Shown here piece by piece: positions 26,535 to 35,847 of a DNA stretch of 64,000 nt (position 1 is the first letter of the stretch; the number at the start of each line of letters is the position of its first letter). The stretch lies in the NCBI GenBank assembly GCA_964342385.1, contig CAYFGP010000003.1, positions 62,001 through 126,000 on the forward strand. The letters are read 5' to 3'. Source of the DNA: Oceanospirillum sp964342385. GTDB taxonomy: Bacteria; Pseudomonadota; Gammaproteobacteria; Pseudomonadales; Halomonadaceae. A program made the translations under genes and the position numbers. A model generated the notes under the pieces. It was not told where the DNA came from, searched no databases, and saw nothing but the letters and a program-made list of their open reading frames with translations.

Positions 26535-29500
26535 ATGAGTTACAAAATTCTGAACGGTAATGAACTGATTATTCAGGGTGGTCTGGAAGCGGGCTTTTCA
26601 CTGTACACCGGTTACCCGGGCTCTCCACTGGCGGATTACTTCAATATTCTGCACTCCCGTAAGAGTGAACTGCAGGAGAAGGGTATTCGTGTGGCTCTGG
26701 GTAATACCGAGGCTAACGCTGCGGCGATGGCTGGTGGTGCCAAGCAGGCTGGCCGTAATGTGATGGTGGGCATGAAGTCCATGGGCCTTCATGTTGCTTC
26801 TGATGCCTTATCCGTGGGTAACTTTGCTAACCCGGGTCAGCCTTATATCGATCCTGAAACCGGTGAGTCCATTCACTCCGGTGTGGTTGTTGTCGTTGGT
26901 GATGACCCTTGGTCTATGTCTACTTCTACAGCAGCAGATTCCCGCTATCTGTTTAAACACTTGCATATGCCGTTTCTGGAGCCATCCACGCCTCAGGAAC
27001 TGAAGGACTGGATTGCCCACTCTCTGGAACTGTCTCAGCGTTCCTCTCTATACGCCGGTGTACTGGTCACCACCTTTATTGCCGAAGGTGGTGGTCGTGT
27101 TCAGCTGGGCGAAGAGTCAGAAGTACCGAATACCCTGACCGAGTTTGATCCAAGCACCTTTAACCTGTCTGAATCGGTGATGGTGCCCCCAAACTCCTTT
27201 AAAGCCGACGTGCGCATGATTCGTGAGCGTTTCCCTAAGGTGAAAAAAGTCCTGAAGGAGCTGGCGCTGGACGAACAGTCTGGTAATGCCGATAGCAAGG
27301 TTGGCTTTATCTCTTCCGGTGTGGTTTATGAAACCCTGAAGCAGATTATGCAGGAAGAGCATTACCTGGATGATTTCTCCCTGTACAAGGTGGCTTGTTC
27401 TTATCCGCTGGTGGATGATCTGTTGGTGCCTTGGTTACAGAAACTGGACACTCTGGTTGTTGTTGAAGAGAAACGCGGCTTCTTGGAAAACGAGCTGATC
27501 AGCCTGTGTCAGGAACACGGCGTTAAGGTTCGTGTTTACGGTAAGGAATTCATTGATGGTGAGCTAGTGGTTGAAGGCTTCCCGGCTGATGGCGGTATCT
27601 CTTACGAAATTCTGCGTGGCAAGATGGATACCCTGATGGGCCTGTTAGGCCTGCGCCCTTGCCAGGAAAAACAGCCTGAGCTGATTGCTCTGGATAGTGC
27701 CTTGCCAATGCGTCTACCCACTTTCTGTCCGGGTTGTCCGCACCGTGAAACCCTGAGTTTGCTGAAAGAACTGCGTAAGGTGTTTAAAGAGGAAGAGGGT
27801 ATTAACCTGATCTCCCACGGTGATGTGGGCTGTTACTCTCTGTCCTTCCTGGAACCCTTTAAAGAGATGCACGATATCTCCGCAATGGGGCAGGGTGGTG
27901 CCTTTGGTGCCGGTATGGACCTGTTCTCTCAGAACCCATCTGTGGTGCTGATGGGTGACTCCACCTTCTTCCACTCCGGTCTGAGTGCGATCTCTAATTC
28001 AGTACAGTTGGGTCATAACATCACCTATATCGTACTGGATAACGATTTCACTGCGATGACCGGTCACCAGATGTCACCGAGTACCGGTCAATCCGTTGAG
28101 GGCCGTAAGCGCCCAGAGCAGGATATGCTCAATTTGGTACGCGGTATGGGTGTGGATGAAGCGATGGAAGTGAATCCATCGGACCGCTATTTCTATCAGA
28201 ATGTTCTGAAAGATATGGTGAAGAAGTCCGGCACCAAGGTGATCGTATCCAATAAAGAGTGTGGTTTGACCTTTGCGGCGCGTAAGAAATCACAGGATCG
28301 TAAGATCTTTGGTGCGGGTGAAACCAAACCGGTACAGACCTTCTTCCAGATCAACACCTCTGCCTGTGAAGATTGTCGTGCCTGTGTTGAGATGACTGGC
28401 TGTCCTGGTCTGTCGCAAACAGAAGACGCCTATGGTCCTAAGACCTTTATCGATCCACAGATCTGTGTCTCTGACGGTTACTGCACGAAGATTATGGCAT
28501 GTCCAAGTTTCGAGAAAGTTGAGGTGATCAACTATCACCCAACCCGTTATCAGAATGCCGCCGATAACAGCGCTGTGGTACAGAATGATGCCGCACTGCC
28601 TGAGCCAGTACGTCAGAAGTCCTTTGATGACATTCTGGCGGGTAACGACTGGCGCGTGGTGGTAACCGGCGTGGGCGGTACCGGTGTAACCACGATTTCC
28701 CGAGTCCTGGCAGAAGCCGGTGAGCAGATGAACGGCCTGGAAGGTCTGGACTTTAAGTTTATGGACCAGAAAGGTCTGGCTCAGCGTAATGGTCGTGTGA
28801 CTGGCCACCTGAGTATCTTTAGTACCGCCAAGTCTGCCAGCGCTATTACTCCAGTAGGTACCGCGGACCTAGTGCTATCGCCGGATCTGCTCGATGGTAG
28901 TGCTGCACTGCCTTTCCTCGCCCCATTTGGCGAAGCCCTGCTGGATGAAGAGTTCCAGATCCCGCTGAGTATTCTGCTGGATTACGGCGAAGACAACGAA
29001 GTACTGACCTCTGACAAGCTGCGCAAACAGCTGACCGATAAACTGGGTGATCGTGTCTTCTTAAGCCCAATGAAAGAGGTCTCTCACCGTCAACTGGGTA
29101 AAGGCGTGTATGCCTCAGCGGTATTGTTAGGTATCGCGTATCAGAAAGGTATGCTGCCGTTTACCGAAGACAATATGAAAGATGCCTTCCGTCGTAGCGT
29201 ACCGAAAGCGGAATACGACAATAACTGGAAAGCGTTTGAACTGGGTCGTCGTGTGGTTGTGATGGGCATTGAAGCTTTCCGTAACCAGTTCCTGCCACAG
29301 CAGGAAACCAGTCAGTTCAACCTGTTCCGTGACAGTGTACGTGACTCCGCGGGTATGAAAGAGAGCGCTGATGAATTGGCGCATATCTTTGATAACGGTC
29401 TGGCCAAGTTGAAAGGTTTGTTCCCAGCGATTGAAGAGGAACATCTGGCCAATTACGTGCATGATCTGGTGGTTTTCGACCGCAACAAGGCGCTGGATGC

Positions 29501-30047
29501 CTTTATGGCAGATGCTGAGAAACTGGCTCAACTGTACCCAGCCGGTGACAATCAGCGTATCGCCCTGCGTGTACTGGTGAAAACACACTGGATTAAAGAT
29601 GAAGTCTTTGTTGCGCACCTGATGGTATCGCCGCTGAAGAAAGCCCGTGATGAACAGGCTTACAAGCATCTGGGTAGTGACTTCCGCATCGTTCATATCA
29701 ACCGTCCGGAATTTGAACTGATGGATCGTCGCTTTGCCTTCGAATTCTCGCCAAAAGAGTGGATGTTGAAAACCATGCGTCATCAGCGCTGGTTCCGTAA
29801 CTCTCAGGCGAAGGTCCATGAAAAAGAGCATCAGATTGCTCAACGTATCCGTCACGAACTGCTGGAAACCGTGCCTAACGAAACGGATGATCAGCGTAAG
29901 GCGCTGATGCGTTTGGATAACATTAAAGGTTATCGCCAAGTGCGGTATGAGAAAGCAGAAAAGGTGTTCCCAGATCTGCCTTCATCGCCATCGAAAGGTG
30001 GCAAGAATCTCCAACAGATTCCTGTAGTACAGACCCATCAGCCGTAA
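26535..30047 (+). CDS. Indolepyruvate ferredoxin oxidoreductase (fused, 1170 residues)
   Basis: Cytoplasmic thiamine-diphosphate iron-sulfur enzyme that oxidatively decarboxylates aryl 2-oxoacids such as indolepyruvate to the acyl-CoA, reducing ferredoxin. The N-terminal part is the pyruvate-ferredoxin-oxidoreductase-type pyrimidine-binding region (YTGYPGSPLADYFNIL, GNTEANAAAMAGGAKQAG). CPGCPHRE lies near residue 398, the TPP/Mg motif MGDSTFFHSG near 473, and an iron-sulfur cluster motif CEDCRACVEMTGC near 611. A gamma-subunit Rossmann domain starts at about 713 (VGGTGVTTISRVLAE). Length and order match the fused form common in proteobacteria. The divergent MocR-type gene suggests control by aromatic amino acids or their transamination. 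Confidence 0.93.
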   Translation: MSYKILNGNELIIQGGLEAGFSLYTGYPGSPLADYFNILHSRKSELQEKGIRVALGNTEANAAAMAGGAKQAGRNVMVGMKSMGLHVASDALSVGNFANPGQPYIDPETGESIHSGVVVVVGDDPWSMSTSTAADSRYLFKHLHMPFLEPSTPQELKDWIAHSLELSQRSSLYAGVLVTTFIAEGGGRVQLGEESEVPNTLTEFDPSTFNLSESVMVPPNSFKADVRMIRERFPKVKKVLKELALDEQSGNADSKVGFISSGVVYETLKQIMQEEHYLDDFSLYKVACSYPLVDDLLVPWLQKLDTLVVVEEKRGFLENELISLCQEHGVKVRVYGKEFIDGELVVEGFPADGGISYEILRGKMDTLMGLLGLRPCQEKQPELIALDSALPMRLPTFCPGCPHRETLSLLKELRKVFKEEEGINLISHGDVGCYSLSFLEPFKEMHDISAMGQGGAFGAGMDLFSQNPSVVLMGDSTFFHSGLSAISNSVQLGHNITYIVLDNDFTAMTGHQMSPSTGQSVEGRKRPEQDMLNLVRGMGVDEAMEVNPSDRYFYQNVLKDMVKKSGTKVIVSNKECGLTFAARKKSQDRKIFGAGETKPVQTFFQINTSACEDCRACVEMTGCPGLSQTEDAYGPKTFIDPQICVSDGYCTKIMACPSFEKVEVINYHPTRYQNAADNSAVVQNDAALPEPVRQKSFDDILAGNDWRVVVTGVGGTGVTTISRVLAEAGEQMNGLEGLDFKFMDQKGLAQRNGRVTGHLSIFSTAKSASAITPVGTADLVLSPDLLDGSAALPFLAPFGEALLDEEFQIPLSILLDYGEDNEVLTSDKLRKQLTDKLGDRVFLSPMKEVSHRQLGKGVYASAVLLGIAYQKGMLPFTEDNMKDAFRRSVPKAEYDNNWKAFELGRRVVVMGIEAFRNQFLPQQETSQFNLFRDSVRDSAGMKESADELAHIFDNGLAKLKGLFPAIEEEHLANYVHDLVVFDRNKALDAFMADAEKLAQLYPAGDNQRIALRVLVKTHWIKDEVFVAHLMVSPLKKARDEQAYKHLGSDFRIVHINRPEFELMDRRFAFEFSPKEWMLKTMRHQRWFRNSQAKVHEKEHQIAQRIRHELLETVPNETDDQRKALMRLDNIKGYRQVRYEKAEKVFPDLPSSPSKGGKNLQQIPVVQTHQP

Positions 30048-30064
30048 GGTCGATAGAGCTGTCG

Positions 30065-30096
30065 CCAAATCAGGTCCTCTCCAATACCTGATTTGG
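30065..30096 (+). terminator. Hairpin after the indolepyruvate oxidoreductase gene
   Basis: CCAAATCAGGT (30065-30075) and ACCTGATTTGG (30086-30096) form a perfect 11-bp stem, 17 bases after the stop. There is no T run, so it may terminate weakly or protect the transcript end. Confidence 0.65.
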
Positions 30097-30332
30097 CCAG
30101 GAATCTAGAGATACTCTGAGTCGTGCTTATTTAGATATGCCTTTCTGGATAAGCATGATGGGTTATCTGGCTGAGTTAGGGTTTTGCCAGGTGACTGTTT
30201 CAGAGGCTTTTGGCCCTTGCAAAAGGGCAATCGTTGTTACATTTGGTCTTGTCCAGTTTTTACTGGTTTTTACCTCGATCCCGCAAGGGAGAGAGCTCTG
30301 CACTTTCCCCGCCGATTTGGCGGGTTTTTTTT
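30097..30332 (+). ncRNA. Candidate small RNA ending in a strong terminator
   Basis: A strong rho-independent terminator (CCCGCC, loop GATTT, GGCGGG, then eight T) lies at 30308-30332, yet it is 260 bases beyond the previous gene, and that gene already has its own hairpin. Upstream there is a hairpin GCCCTTGCAAAAGGGC and an operator-like TGGTCTTGTCCAGTTT at 30245-30260. The frame 30137-30355 runs through the terminator and is not a credible gene. The pattern fits a short regulated transcript of about 60-200 nt; no known RNA family was recognised. Confidence 0.4.
30308..30332 (+). terminator. Strong rho-independent terminator
   Basis: Six-base GC stem CCCGCC / GGCGGG with a GATTT loop followed by eight T. 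It insulates the restriction locus from the upstream gene. Confidence 0.9.
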
Positions 30333-30522
30333 GTTCTGAGACAGAGGCTTTATGATTAGCAAAATCAAAGGATTGCGACATATAAGATCGTGTATTTATC
30401 GCAAGCCATTTTTTAACTGACCTCTACTCAATCTTTTCTTCCCTTCACCACTATAAATTCCTTGCTGAGCTAAATAACAGCTTGATATTCTTGAAGCTTT
30501 TAGACGATCAGGCTACAGCAGA

Positions 30523-32241
30523 ATGAAGCAGACCGAGCAGGAATTTCTCAATCAACTGGATAACAAACTCTGGACCGCCGCCGATAAGCTGCGCTCAACA
30601 TTGGATGCTGCCCAGTATAAACACGCTGTATTAGGTTTGATCTTTGTTAAGTATGTGTCAGATGCTTTTTCCCTACGTCAGGATGAGATCAAAGCCGATC
30701 TGCTTAATCCTGAACATGAGTATTACCTTGATCCAGAGGATTACTCAGAGGAGGAACTGGCGGAAGAGATGGCCATCGAGCTGGAGCAGCGCGACTTCTA
30801 CACCGAGAAGAACGTGTTCTGGTTACCGCCTGAATCCCGTTGGTCGTTTCTGCAAGACAAGGCTCCTACCGTGATCGGGGGCAGAGAGTTAGAGGTTACC
30901 GACGCTAACGGCAAGACGACTCAAAAGAAGATCACCTCTGTCGGCCACCTGATTGATAACGCCCTGGAAGGTATCGAGCGGGATAATGCCAAGTTAAAAG
31001 GCGTATTAAACAAACACTATGCTCAATTAAAAATTGATCAGTCAAAACTGAATGAACTGATCAACCTGATCGCGACCATTCCGTTTAACCACGAGTCTTT
31101 AAACAGTAAAGATATTCTGGGCCACGTCTACGAGTATATGTTGGGCCAGTTTGCCCTGGCAGAGGGTAAAAAGGGTGGTCAGTTCTATACACCAGCCTCA
31201 ATCGTAACCCTGATTGTAGAGATGATAGAACCCTTTGAAGGCCGGGTATACGATCCTGCTATGGGTTCCGGTGGCTTCTTTGTGCAATCTGAGAAGTTTA
31301 TCGAGCGTTACGCCAACGAAAAGAAATTCGACCCGATTAGCCAAAAGCGCAAAATCTCTATTTATGGTCAGGAATATAACCACACCACATGGCAACTCGC
31401 CGCCATGAATATGGCGATTCGTGGTCTAGATTATGACTTTGGCAAAGAACCTGCCAGCACCTACACCAGCGACCAGCACCCGGATCTGCGCGCTGACTTT
31501 ATTATGGCCAACCCACCTTTCAATATGAAAGAGTGGAACAGCGGTGTCGATGAAAACGACCCGCGCTGGAAATACGGCACACCACCAGCCGGTAACGCCA
31601 ACTTTGCCTGGTTGCAGCATATGCTGCACCACCTGGCACCGGATGGCTCTCAAGCCCTGTTACTCGCTAACGGCTCTATGAGCTCCAGCACCAATAACGA
31701 AGGCACGATCCGTCAGGCTCTGATCGACAATGATCTGGTGGAATGTATGGTCGCCCTGCCAGGGCAACTGTTTACCAACACCCAGATTCCCGCCTGTATC
31801 TGGTTCTTAACCAAGAACAAAAAACAGCGAACCGACCGAGCGGGCCGCAAACTGCGTAACCGCCAGAAAGAAGTGCTCTTTATCGATGCCCGTAACCTCG
31901 GCTATATGAAAGACCGGGTTCTCAGAGACTTTAAATGGGAAGAGATCGAACAGGTCGCCAGCCTATATCACGCCTGGAAAACCGGAGAAACTGTTCATGG
32001 CGTAAGCTACGAAGACCAGCCAGGATTCTGTAAATCCGCCACCCTGGAAGATATTGTCAAACACGATTACGTCCTTACCCCTGGTCGCTATGTCGGTGCC
32101 GCAGAAGAAGAGGATGATGGCATTCCATTTAAAGAAAAGATGGAGACCCTAACCGCCAAACTAAGCGAACAGTTTGCTGAATCCGCCAAGCTCGAAGCAG
32201 AGATTAAAAAGAATCTAGAGGGGTTAGGTTATGACATCTAA
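30523..32241 (+). CDS. hsdM: Type I restriction-modification DNA adenine methyltransferase subunit M
   Basis: A 572-residue N6-adenine methyltransferase. An N-terminal HsdM helical domain (FLNQLDNKLWTAADKLRSTLD) precedes the AdoMet-binding motif DPAMGSGGFF (about 244-253) and the catalytic NPPF (about 330-333, followed by NMKEW). It works with HsdS to methylate the recognition site and with HsdR to cut unmodified DNA. The 3' end overlaps hsdS by 11 bases, so the two are translationally coupled. GC and codon use are like the neighbours, unlike hsdS, which is more AT-rich. Confidence 0.95.
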   Translation: MKQTEQEFLNQLDNKLWTAADKLRSTLDAAQYKHAVLGLIFVKYVSDAFSLRQDEIKADLLNPEHEYYLDPEDYSEEELAEEMAIELEQRDFYTEKNVFWLPPESRWSFLQDKAPTVIGGRELEVTDANGKTTQKKITSVGHLIDNALEGIERDNAKLKGVLNKHYAQLKIDQSKLNELINLIATIPFNHESLNSKDILGHVYEYMLGQFALAEGKKGGQFYTPASIVTLIVEMIEPFEGRVYDPAMGSGGFFVQSEKFIERYANEKKFDPISQKRKISIYGQEYNHTTWQLAAMNMAIRGLDYDFGKEPASTYTSDQHPDLRADFIMANPPFNMKEWNSGVDENDPRWKYGTPPAGNANFAWLQHMLHHLAPDGSQALLLANGSMSSSTNNEGTIRQALIDNDLVECMVALPGQLFTNTQIPACIWFLTKNKKQRTDRAGRKLRNRQKEVLFIDARNLGYMKDRVLRDFKWEEIEQVASLYHAWKTGETVHGVSYEDQPGFCKSATLEDIVKHDYVLTPGRYVGAAEEEDDGIPFKEKMETLTAKLSEQFAESAKLEAEIKKNLEGLGYDI

Positions 32242-33574
32242 TTGGCAAACTTATACCCTTGGTGACGTATGTGAAAAGATTACTGACGGTGCTCATCAAA
32301 GCCCTAAGTCTGTAGACGATGGTAAGCCAATGGCTTCTGTTAAGGATTTAAGCTACTTTGGGGTAGATTTATCGGGTGCACGAAAAATATCTCAAGAGGA
32401 TTTTGACTCTCTCGTAAGGCAAGGCTGCAAGCCTGAAATTGGTGATGTCCTAATTGCTAAGGATGGTAATACCGCTTTAGATACAGTTTGCACTGTGGAT
32501 AAAGAATTAGATGCAGTTCTTCTATCTTCTGTTGCAATATTAAGGCCTAATTCAGAAAAGGTTGATTCCGAGTTCTTGAAATATTATTTGTCTTCACCAC
32601 GGACAATTGATTATCTGAAGTCAAATTTTATATCTGGTGCAGCTATTCCTAGGGTCGTGTTGCGTGATTTTAGAAAAGCGCTTATTACACTACCACCCGT
32701 TAGCTTACAGTTGAGAATTTCAAACATTCTTCGCTCTATAGATAAAAAGATTCTGAATAATATTGAATCAAACCAAACCTTAGAAGAAATGGCTCAAGCC
32801 CTCTTCAAATCTTGGTTTGTAGATTTTGACCCAGTTAAAGCCAAAATGAGTAGTGAACAGCCGGTAGGTATGGGTCAGGAAACAGCGGAGCTTTTCCCTA
32901 ATAGACTTGTGAGTTCTGAGTTAGGAATGATTCCTGATGGATGGGATGTTGGTACGATTGATTCATATACGACGCTGATTATTGATCACCGTGGCAAAAC
33001 ACCAAAGAAACTTGGCAGTGACTGGGTTGAAAGTGGTTACCCTGCAATATCTGCAAAAAATATCAAATCAAAGAAAATTGTCAGAGAAGATACTATCCGC
33101 TTTATTAATGAAGCAACTTATAGAAAATGGATGAAGGAGCCATTGGTCAAGGGGGATATTATTATGACTTCCGAAGCACCAATGGGGGAGCTTTATTTCT
33201 ATGATGGAGTTTCACCGTTTTGTCTAAGCCAAAGGCTATATGGATTACGTGCAAACCCACAGCTTACTTCACCTGAGTTTCTATATTTCTGGTTGCAAAC
33301 AGTTAAAGCTCAATCAGATATGGAAGGTCGAGCTTCAGGTACAACAGCACTAGGTATTAAACAAGCTGAATTAAGAAAAGTTAAAGTACTTAGCCCTCCA
33401 ATTTGGTTAGTGAGAAAATTTAGCCAGTTTGTTGGAGGCTTAGTCGAACTGTCGGCTGAAAATAATAGATCAAATGAGTCGTTGATAAACTTGCGTGATA
33501 CTCTTCTACCTAAACTCCTATCTGGTGAGATTCAGCTATCTGAAACTGAAAGCCTGACTGGGGCGGTAGTGTGA
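32231..33574 (+). CDS. hsdS: Type I restriction-modification specificity subunit S
   Basis: A 447-residue DNA-recognition subunit with two target recognition domains, each ended by a conserved helix. The first helix is around residues 180-215 (NQTLEEMAQALFKSWFVDFDPVKAKM), the second near the C-terminus (SNESLINLRDTLLPKLLSGEI). TRD1 and TRD2 sequences (for example ITDGAHQSPKSV and TLIIDHRGKTPKKL) are unalike, giving an asymmetric bipartite site. The gene is markedly AT-rich compared with hsdM and hsdR, typical of rapidly exchanged specificity genes. The site itself cannot be predicted here. Confidence 0.95.
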   Translation: MTSNWQTYTLGDVCEKITDGAHQSPKSVDDGKPMASVKDLSYFGVDLSGARKISQEDFDSLVRQGCKPEIGDVLIAKDGNTALDTVCTVDKELDAVLLSSVAILRPNSEKVDSEFLKYYLSSPRTIDYLKSNFISGAAIPRVVLRDFRKALITLPPVSLQLRISNILRSIDKKILNNIESNQTLEEMAQALFKSWFVDFDPVKAKMSSEQPVGMGQETAELFPNRLVSSELGMIPDGWDVGTIDSYTTLIIDHRGKTPKKLGSDWVESGYPAISAKNIKSKKIVREDTIRFINEATYRKWMKEPLVKGDIIMTSEAPMGELYFYDGVSPFCLSQRLYGLRANPQLTSPEFLYFWLQTVKAQSDMEGRASGTTALGIKQAELRKVKVLSPPIWLVRKFSQFVGGLVELSAENNRSNESLINLRDTLLPKLLSGEIQLSETESLTGAVV

Positions 33575-33653
33575 TGTGGTTGGCTCTTGCTCTAAGTAGT
33601 TTAGAGTCATTCTCAGCATATATCGTATCTTAAAAAATAGATTAGGTATTCTG

Positions 33654-34673
33654 ATGATTACTGATTTTGAGTTAAAGAACTTTGGCCCTATTAATCAGAT
33701 ATCAGGTCATTCTCTGAGCTCAATCAATCTGATTATTGGAGATAATGGGGCAGGAAAAACCTTTCTGCTTAAAGCTTTATATAGTGCACTAAAAAGTCAT
33801 GAGAGTACTGATCAAAGTGATGGGCAGCGAGGTTTTTCAAAGGTTTTATCTAATAAACTATCTCGCACTTTTCAAACAGAGAAAGTTGGAGATCTTGTTT
33901 CAAAAGGGAAAGGAAAGAGGCTACAGCTAACTTTAAACACCAAAGATAATCAATATTTAGTGTTTTCTTTTGGGGCGGAAACTAAAAGTAAGATTACTCA
34001 GTTGCAGAATCATCTAGAGTCGAGAGGTGCAAGTACAGTATTTTTGCCTTCTCAAGAAGTGTTATCTCCGACTCCTGTTATTTTGGATTCCCAATTACGG
34101 GATAATGCATTTGCTTTTGATGACACCTGCTTGGATCTAGCCTTAGCATTACAAAAGCAATCCCAGCCATCGGCCGACAGCGATACTTTATCTCTAGCAA
34201 GCCGACAATTAGGCGCAATGCTGGGTGGCAAGATTGAGTTTGATACCGTTAAACGATGTTGGGTCTATAAAAAGAGAAATAGTCGATATCCAATATCTGC
34301 AGTCGCCGATGGCTTTAAGAAGATTGCAACTTTTGATATCTTGTTAAGAAATCGCTTTATCAATGAAGGCTCTATAGTATTTGTTGATACACCTGAATCG
34401 GCTTTGCACCCTACAAACGTTGTCGAACTCTTAGACGTAATCAGCTTGTTAGCTCAATCTGGTGTTCAGTTCTTTATCGCTAGTCATTCCTATTTCGTGA
34501 TTAAAAAACTGTTGTTGGTAGCCAATAATGAGAAAATGCAAATACCTGTGTTTGTTGCAGACAATGCAGGTGACTGGAGACAAAGCTGTTTATTAGAAGA
34601 TGGCTTGCCTGAGAACGAGATTATTAATAAGTCAATACGCTTATTTGAGCAAGAGTTTACAGGAAGCTTCTGA
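33654..34673 (+). CDS. AAA-family (ABC/SMC-like) ATPase inserted in the restriction locus
   Basis: A 339-residue ATPase with Walker A GDNGAGKTFLLKALYSAL near residue 29 and a Walker B-like VFVDTPESALHPTNV near 243-257 in which the usual family DEPE is a DTPES. The following signature and D-loop region (VVELLDVISLLAQSGVQFFIASHSYFVIK) is typical of the AAA_21/ATP-binding OLD-like group. These proteins act as DNA-sensing or effector ATPases in several phage-defence systems. It lies between hsdS and a Fic gene and has the same low GC as hsdS; no nuclease domain such as TOPRIM is visible. Confidence 0.85.
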   Translation: MITDFELKNFGPINQISGHSLSSINLIIGDNGAGKTFLLKALYSALKSHESTDQSDGQRGFSKVLSNKLSRTFQTEKVGDLVSKGKGKRLQLTLNTKDNQYLVFSFGAETKSKITQLQNHLESRGASTVFLPSQEVLSPTPVILDSQLRDNAFAFDDTCLDLALALQKQSQPSADSDTLSLASRQLGAMLGGKIEFDTVKRCWVYKKRNSRYPISAVADGFKKIATFDILLRNRFINEGSIVFVDTPESALHPTNVVELLDVISLLAQSGVQFFIASHSYFVIKKLLLVANNEKMQIPVFVADNAGDWRQSCLLEDGLPENEIINKSIRLFEQEFTGSF

Positions 34674-34733
34674 TGGTTTTACTGAATAAATCAGGCATTT
34701 CATTTAAAAAGCTTTGGCTGGAGGGGTAAAGCT

Positions 34734-35807
34734 ATGAAGCCCCCTTTTACTATTACCAGTGAAATACTGACTCTGGTTGCCAATATCAGCGAGCTGGTGG
34801 GGCGCTTAACTGAGCAGTTGGCTTCTCAGCATGATGTTCGTTTACGTCGGGTAAACCGGGTGCGAACGATTCAGGGCTCTTTGGCAATTGAAGGTAACAC
34901 CTTAAGCGAAGAACAGATTACGGCTATTTTGGCGGGTAAAAGGGTGATCGCTCCACCTCGTGAAGTACAGGAAGCCCAGAATGCGATTAAGGTTTATGAT
35001 CAGTTCTCTTTCCTGCAATTTGGTAGTGAGCAGGATCTGTTAAAAGCCCATAAAACCCTGATGCTTGGCTTAATTGATACTGCAGGCGCATATCGTTCAG
35101 GTGGTGTGGGGGTTATGAAAGGTGATCAGGTGATTCATATGGCACCGCCTGCGAATCGTGTTCCTGTTTTGATGGGCGATTTAATGCGCTGGTTGAAACA
35201 AAGCCAGGATCACCCGCTGATCAAAAGCTGTGTTTTTCATTATGAGTTTGAATTTATCCATCCGTTTGCTGATGGCAATGGTCGTATGGGGCGTTTGTGG
35301 CAAAGTCTGATATTGGCTGAGTGGCAGCCGTTATTTGCTAACTTGCCCGTTGAGAGTTTGATCCACCAGTATCAGGATGAGTACTATGCTGCGATTAATC
35401 GAAGTACTCAGATTACAGACTCTGCACCTTTTATCGAATTTATGCTCAAGATGATTCTTGATGTATTAGAAGAGGGGGCTGAGAGTGCGGGAGAGCAGCA
35501 GACCCGCCAAGTCAGCCCTCAAGAAACCCACCAAGTTAGCCCTCAAGTTATCCGTGCTGATATAGGCTTAAAATATGCTGATATTTCACCTCAGGTGCAG
35601 CTGTTATTGCAGTCTGTAAAAGGAGAAATGTTACGAGGGGAGTTGCAACAAAAACTGGGTCTAAAAGATCGGGCTTCTTTCCGAACTCGTTATTTAAAGC
35701 CTGCTATTGAAGGTGGTTGGCTAGAGATGACACAACCCGATAAACCAACAAGTCGTACCCAGCGTTATCGTTTAACGGCAAAAGCCAAGAGCTATCTACA
35801 GCCTTAA
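34734..35807 (+). CDS. Fic family protein (AMP transferase type, class II autoinhibited)
   Basis: A 357-residue Fic protein; members transfer AMP (or another nucleotide part) to proteins. The Fic motif HPFADGNGRMGR is complete near residue 176, with the catalytic His. An N-terminal inhibitory helix bearing the [S/T]xxxE[G/N] pattern is seen as SLAIEGN near residue 49, so the enzyme should be autoinhibited rather than paired with a separate antitoxin. A linker with a repeated QVSPQ motif (about residues 255-270) joins it to a C-terminal winged-helix-like domain (KLGLKDRASFRTRYLKPAIEGGW). The GGAGGGG ribosome-binding site lies just before the ATG. Fic/DOC genes are common inside type I restriction loci. 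Confidence 0.92.
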   Translation: MKPPFTITSEILTLVANISELVGRLTEQLASQHDVRLRRVNRVRTIQGSLAIEGNTLSEEQITAILAGKRVIAPPREVQEAQNAIKVYDQFSFLQFGSEQDLLKAHKTLMLGLIDTAGAYRSGGVGVMKGDQVIHMAPPANRVPVLMGDLMRWLKQSQDHPLIKSCVFHYEFEFIHPFADGNGRMGRLWQSLILAEWQPLFANLPVESLIHQYQDEYYAAINRSTQITDSAPFIEFMLKMILDVLEEGAESAGEQQTRQVSPQETHQVSPQVIRADIGLKYADISPQVQLLLQSVKGEMLRGELQQKLGLKDRASFRTRYLKPAIEGGWLEMTQPDKPTSRTQRYRLTAKAKSYLQP

Positions 35808-35847
35808 TAATTGAATATTAATCGGTGTAGAACATATAGAGATATGG

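Noticed and set aside
30137..30355. 72-residue frame
   Set aside because: Runs through a strong terminator; no ribosome-binding site.
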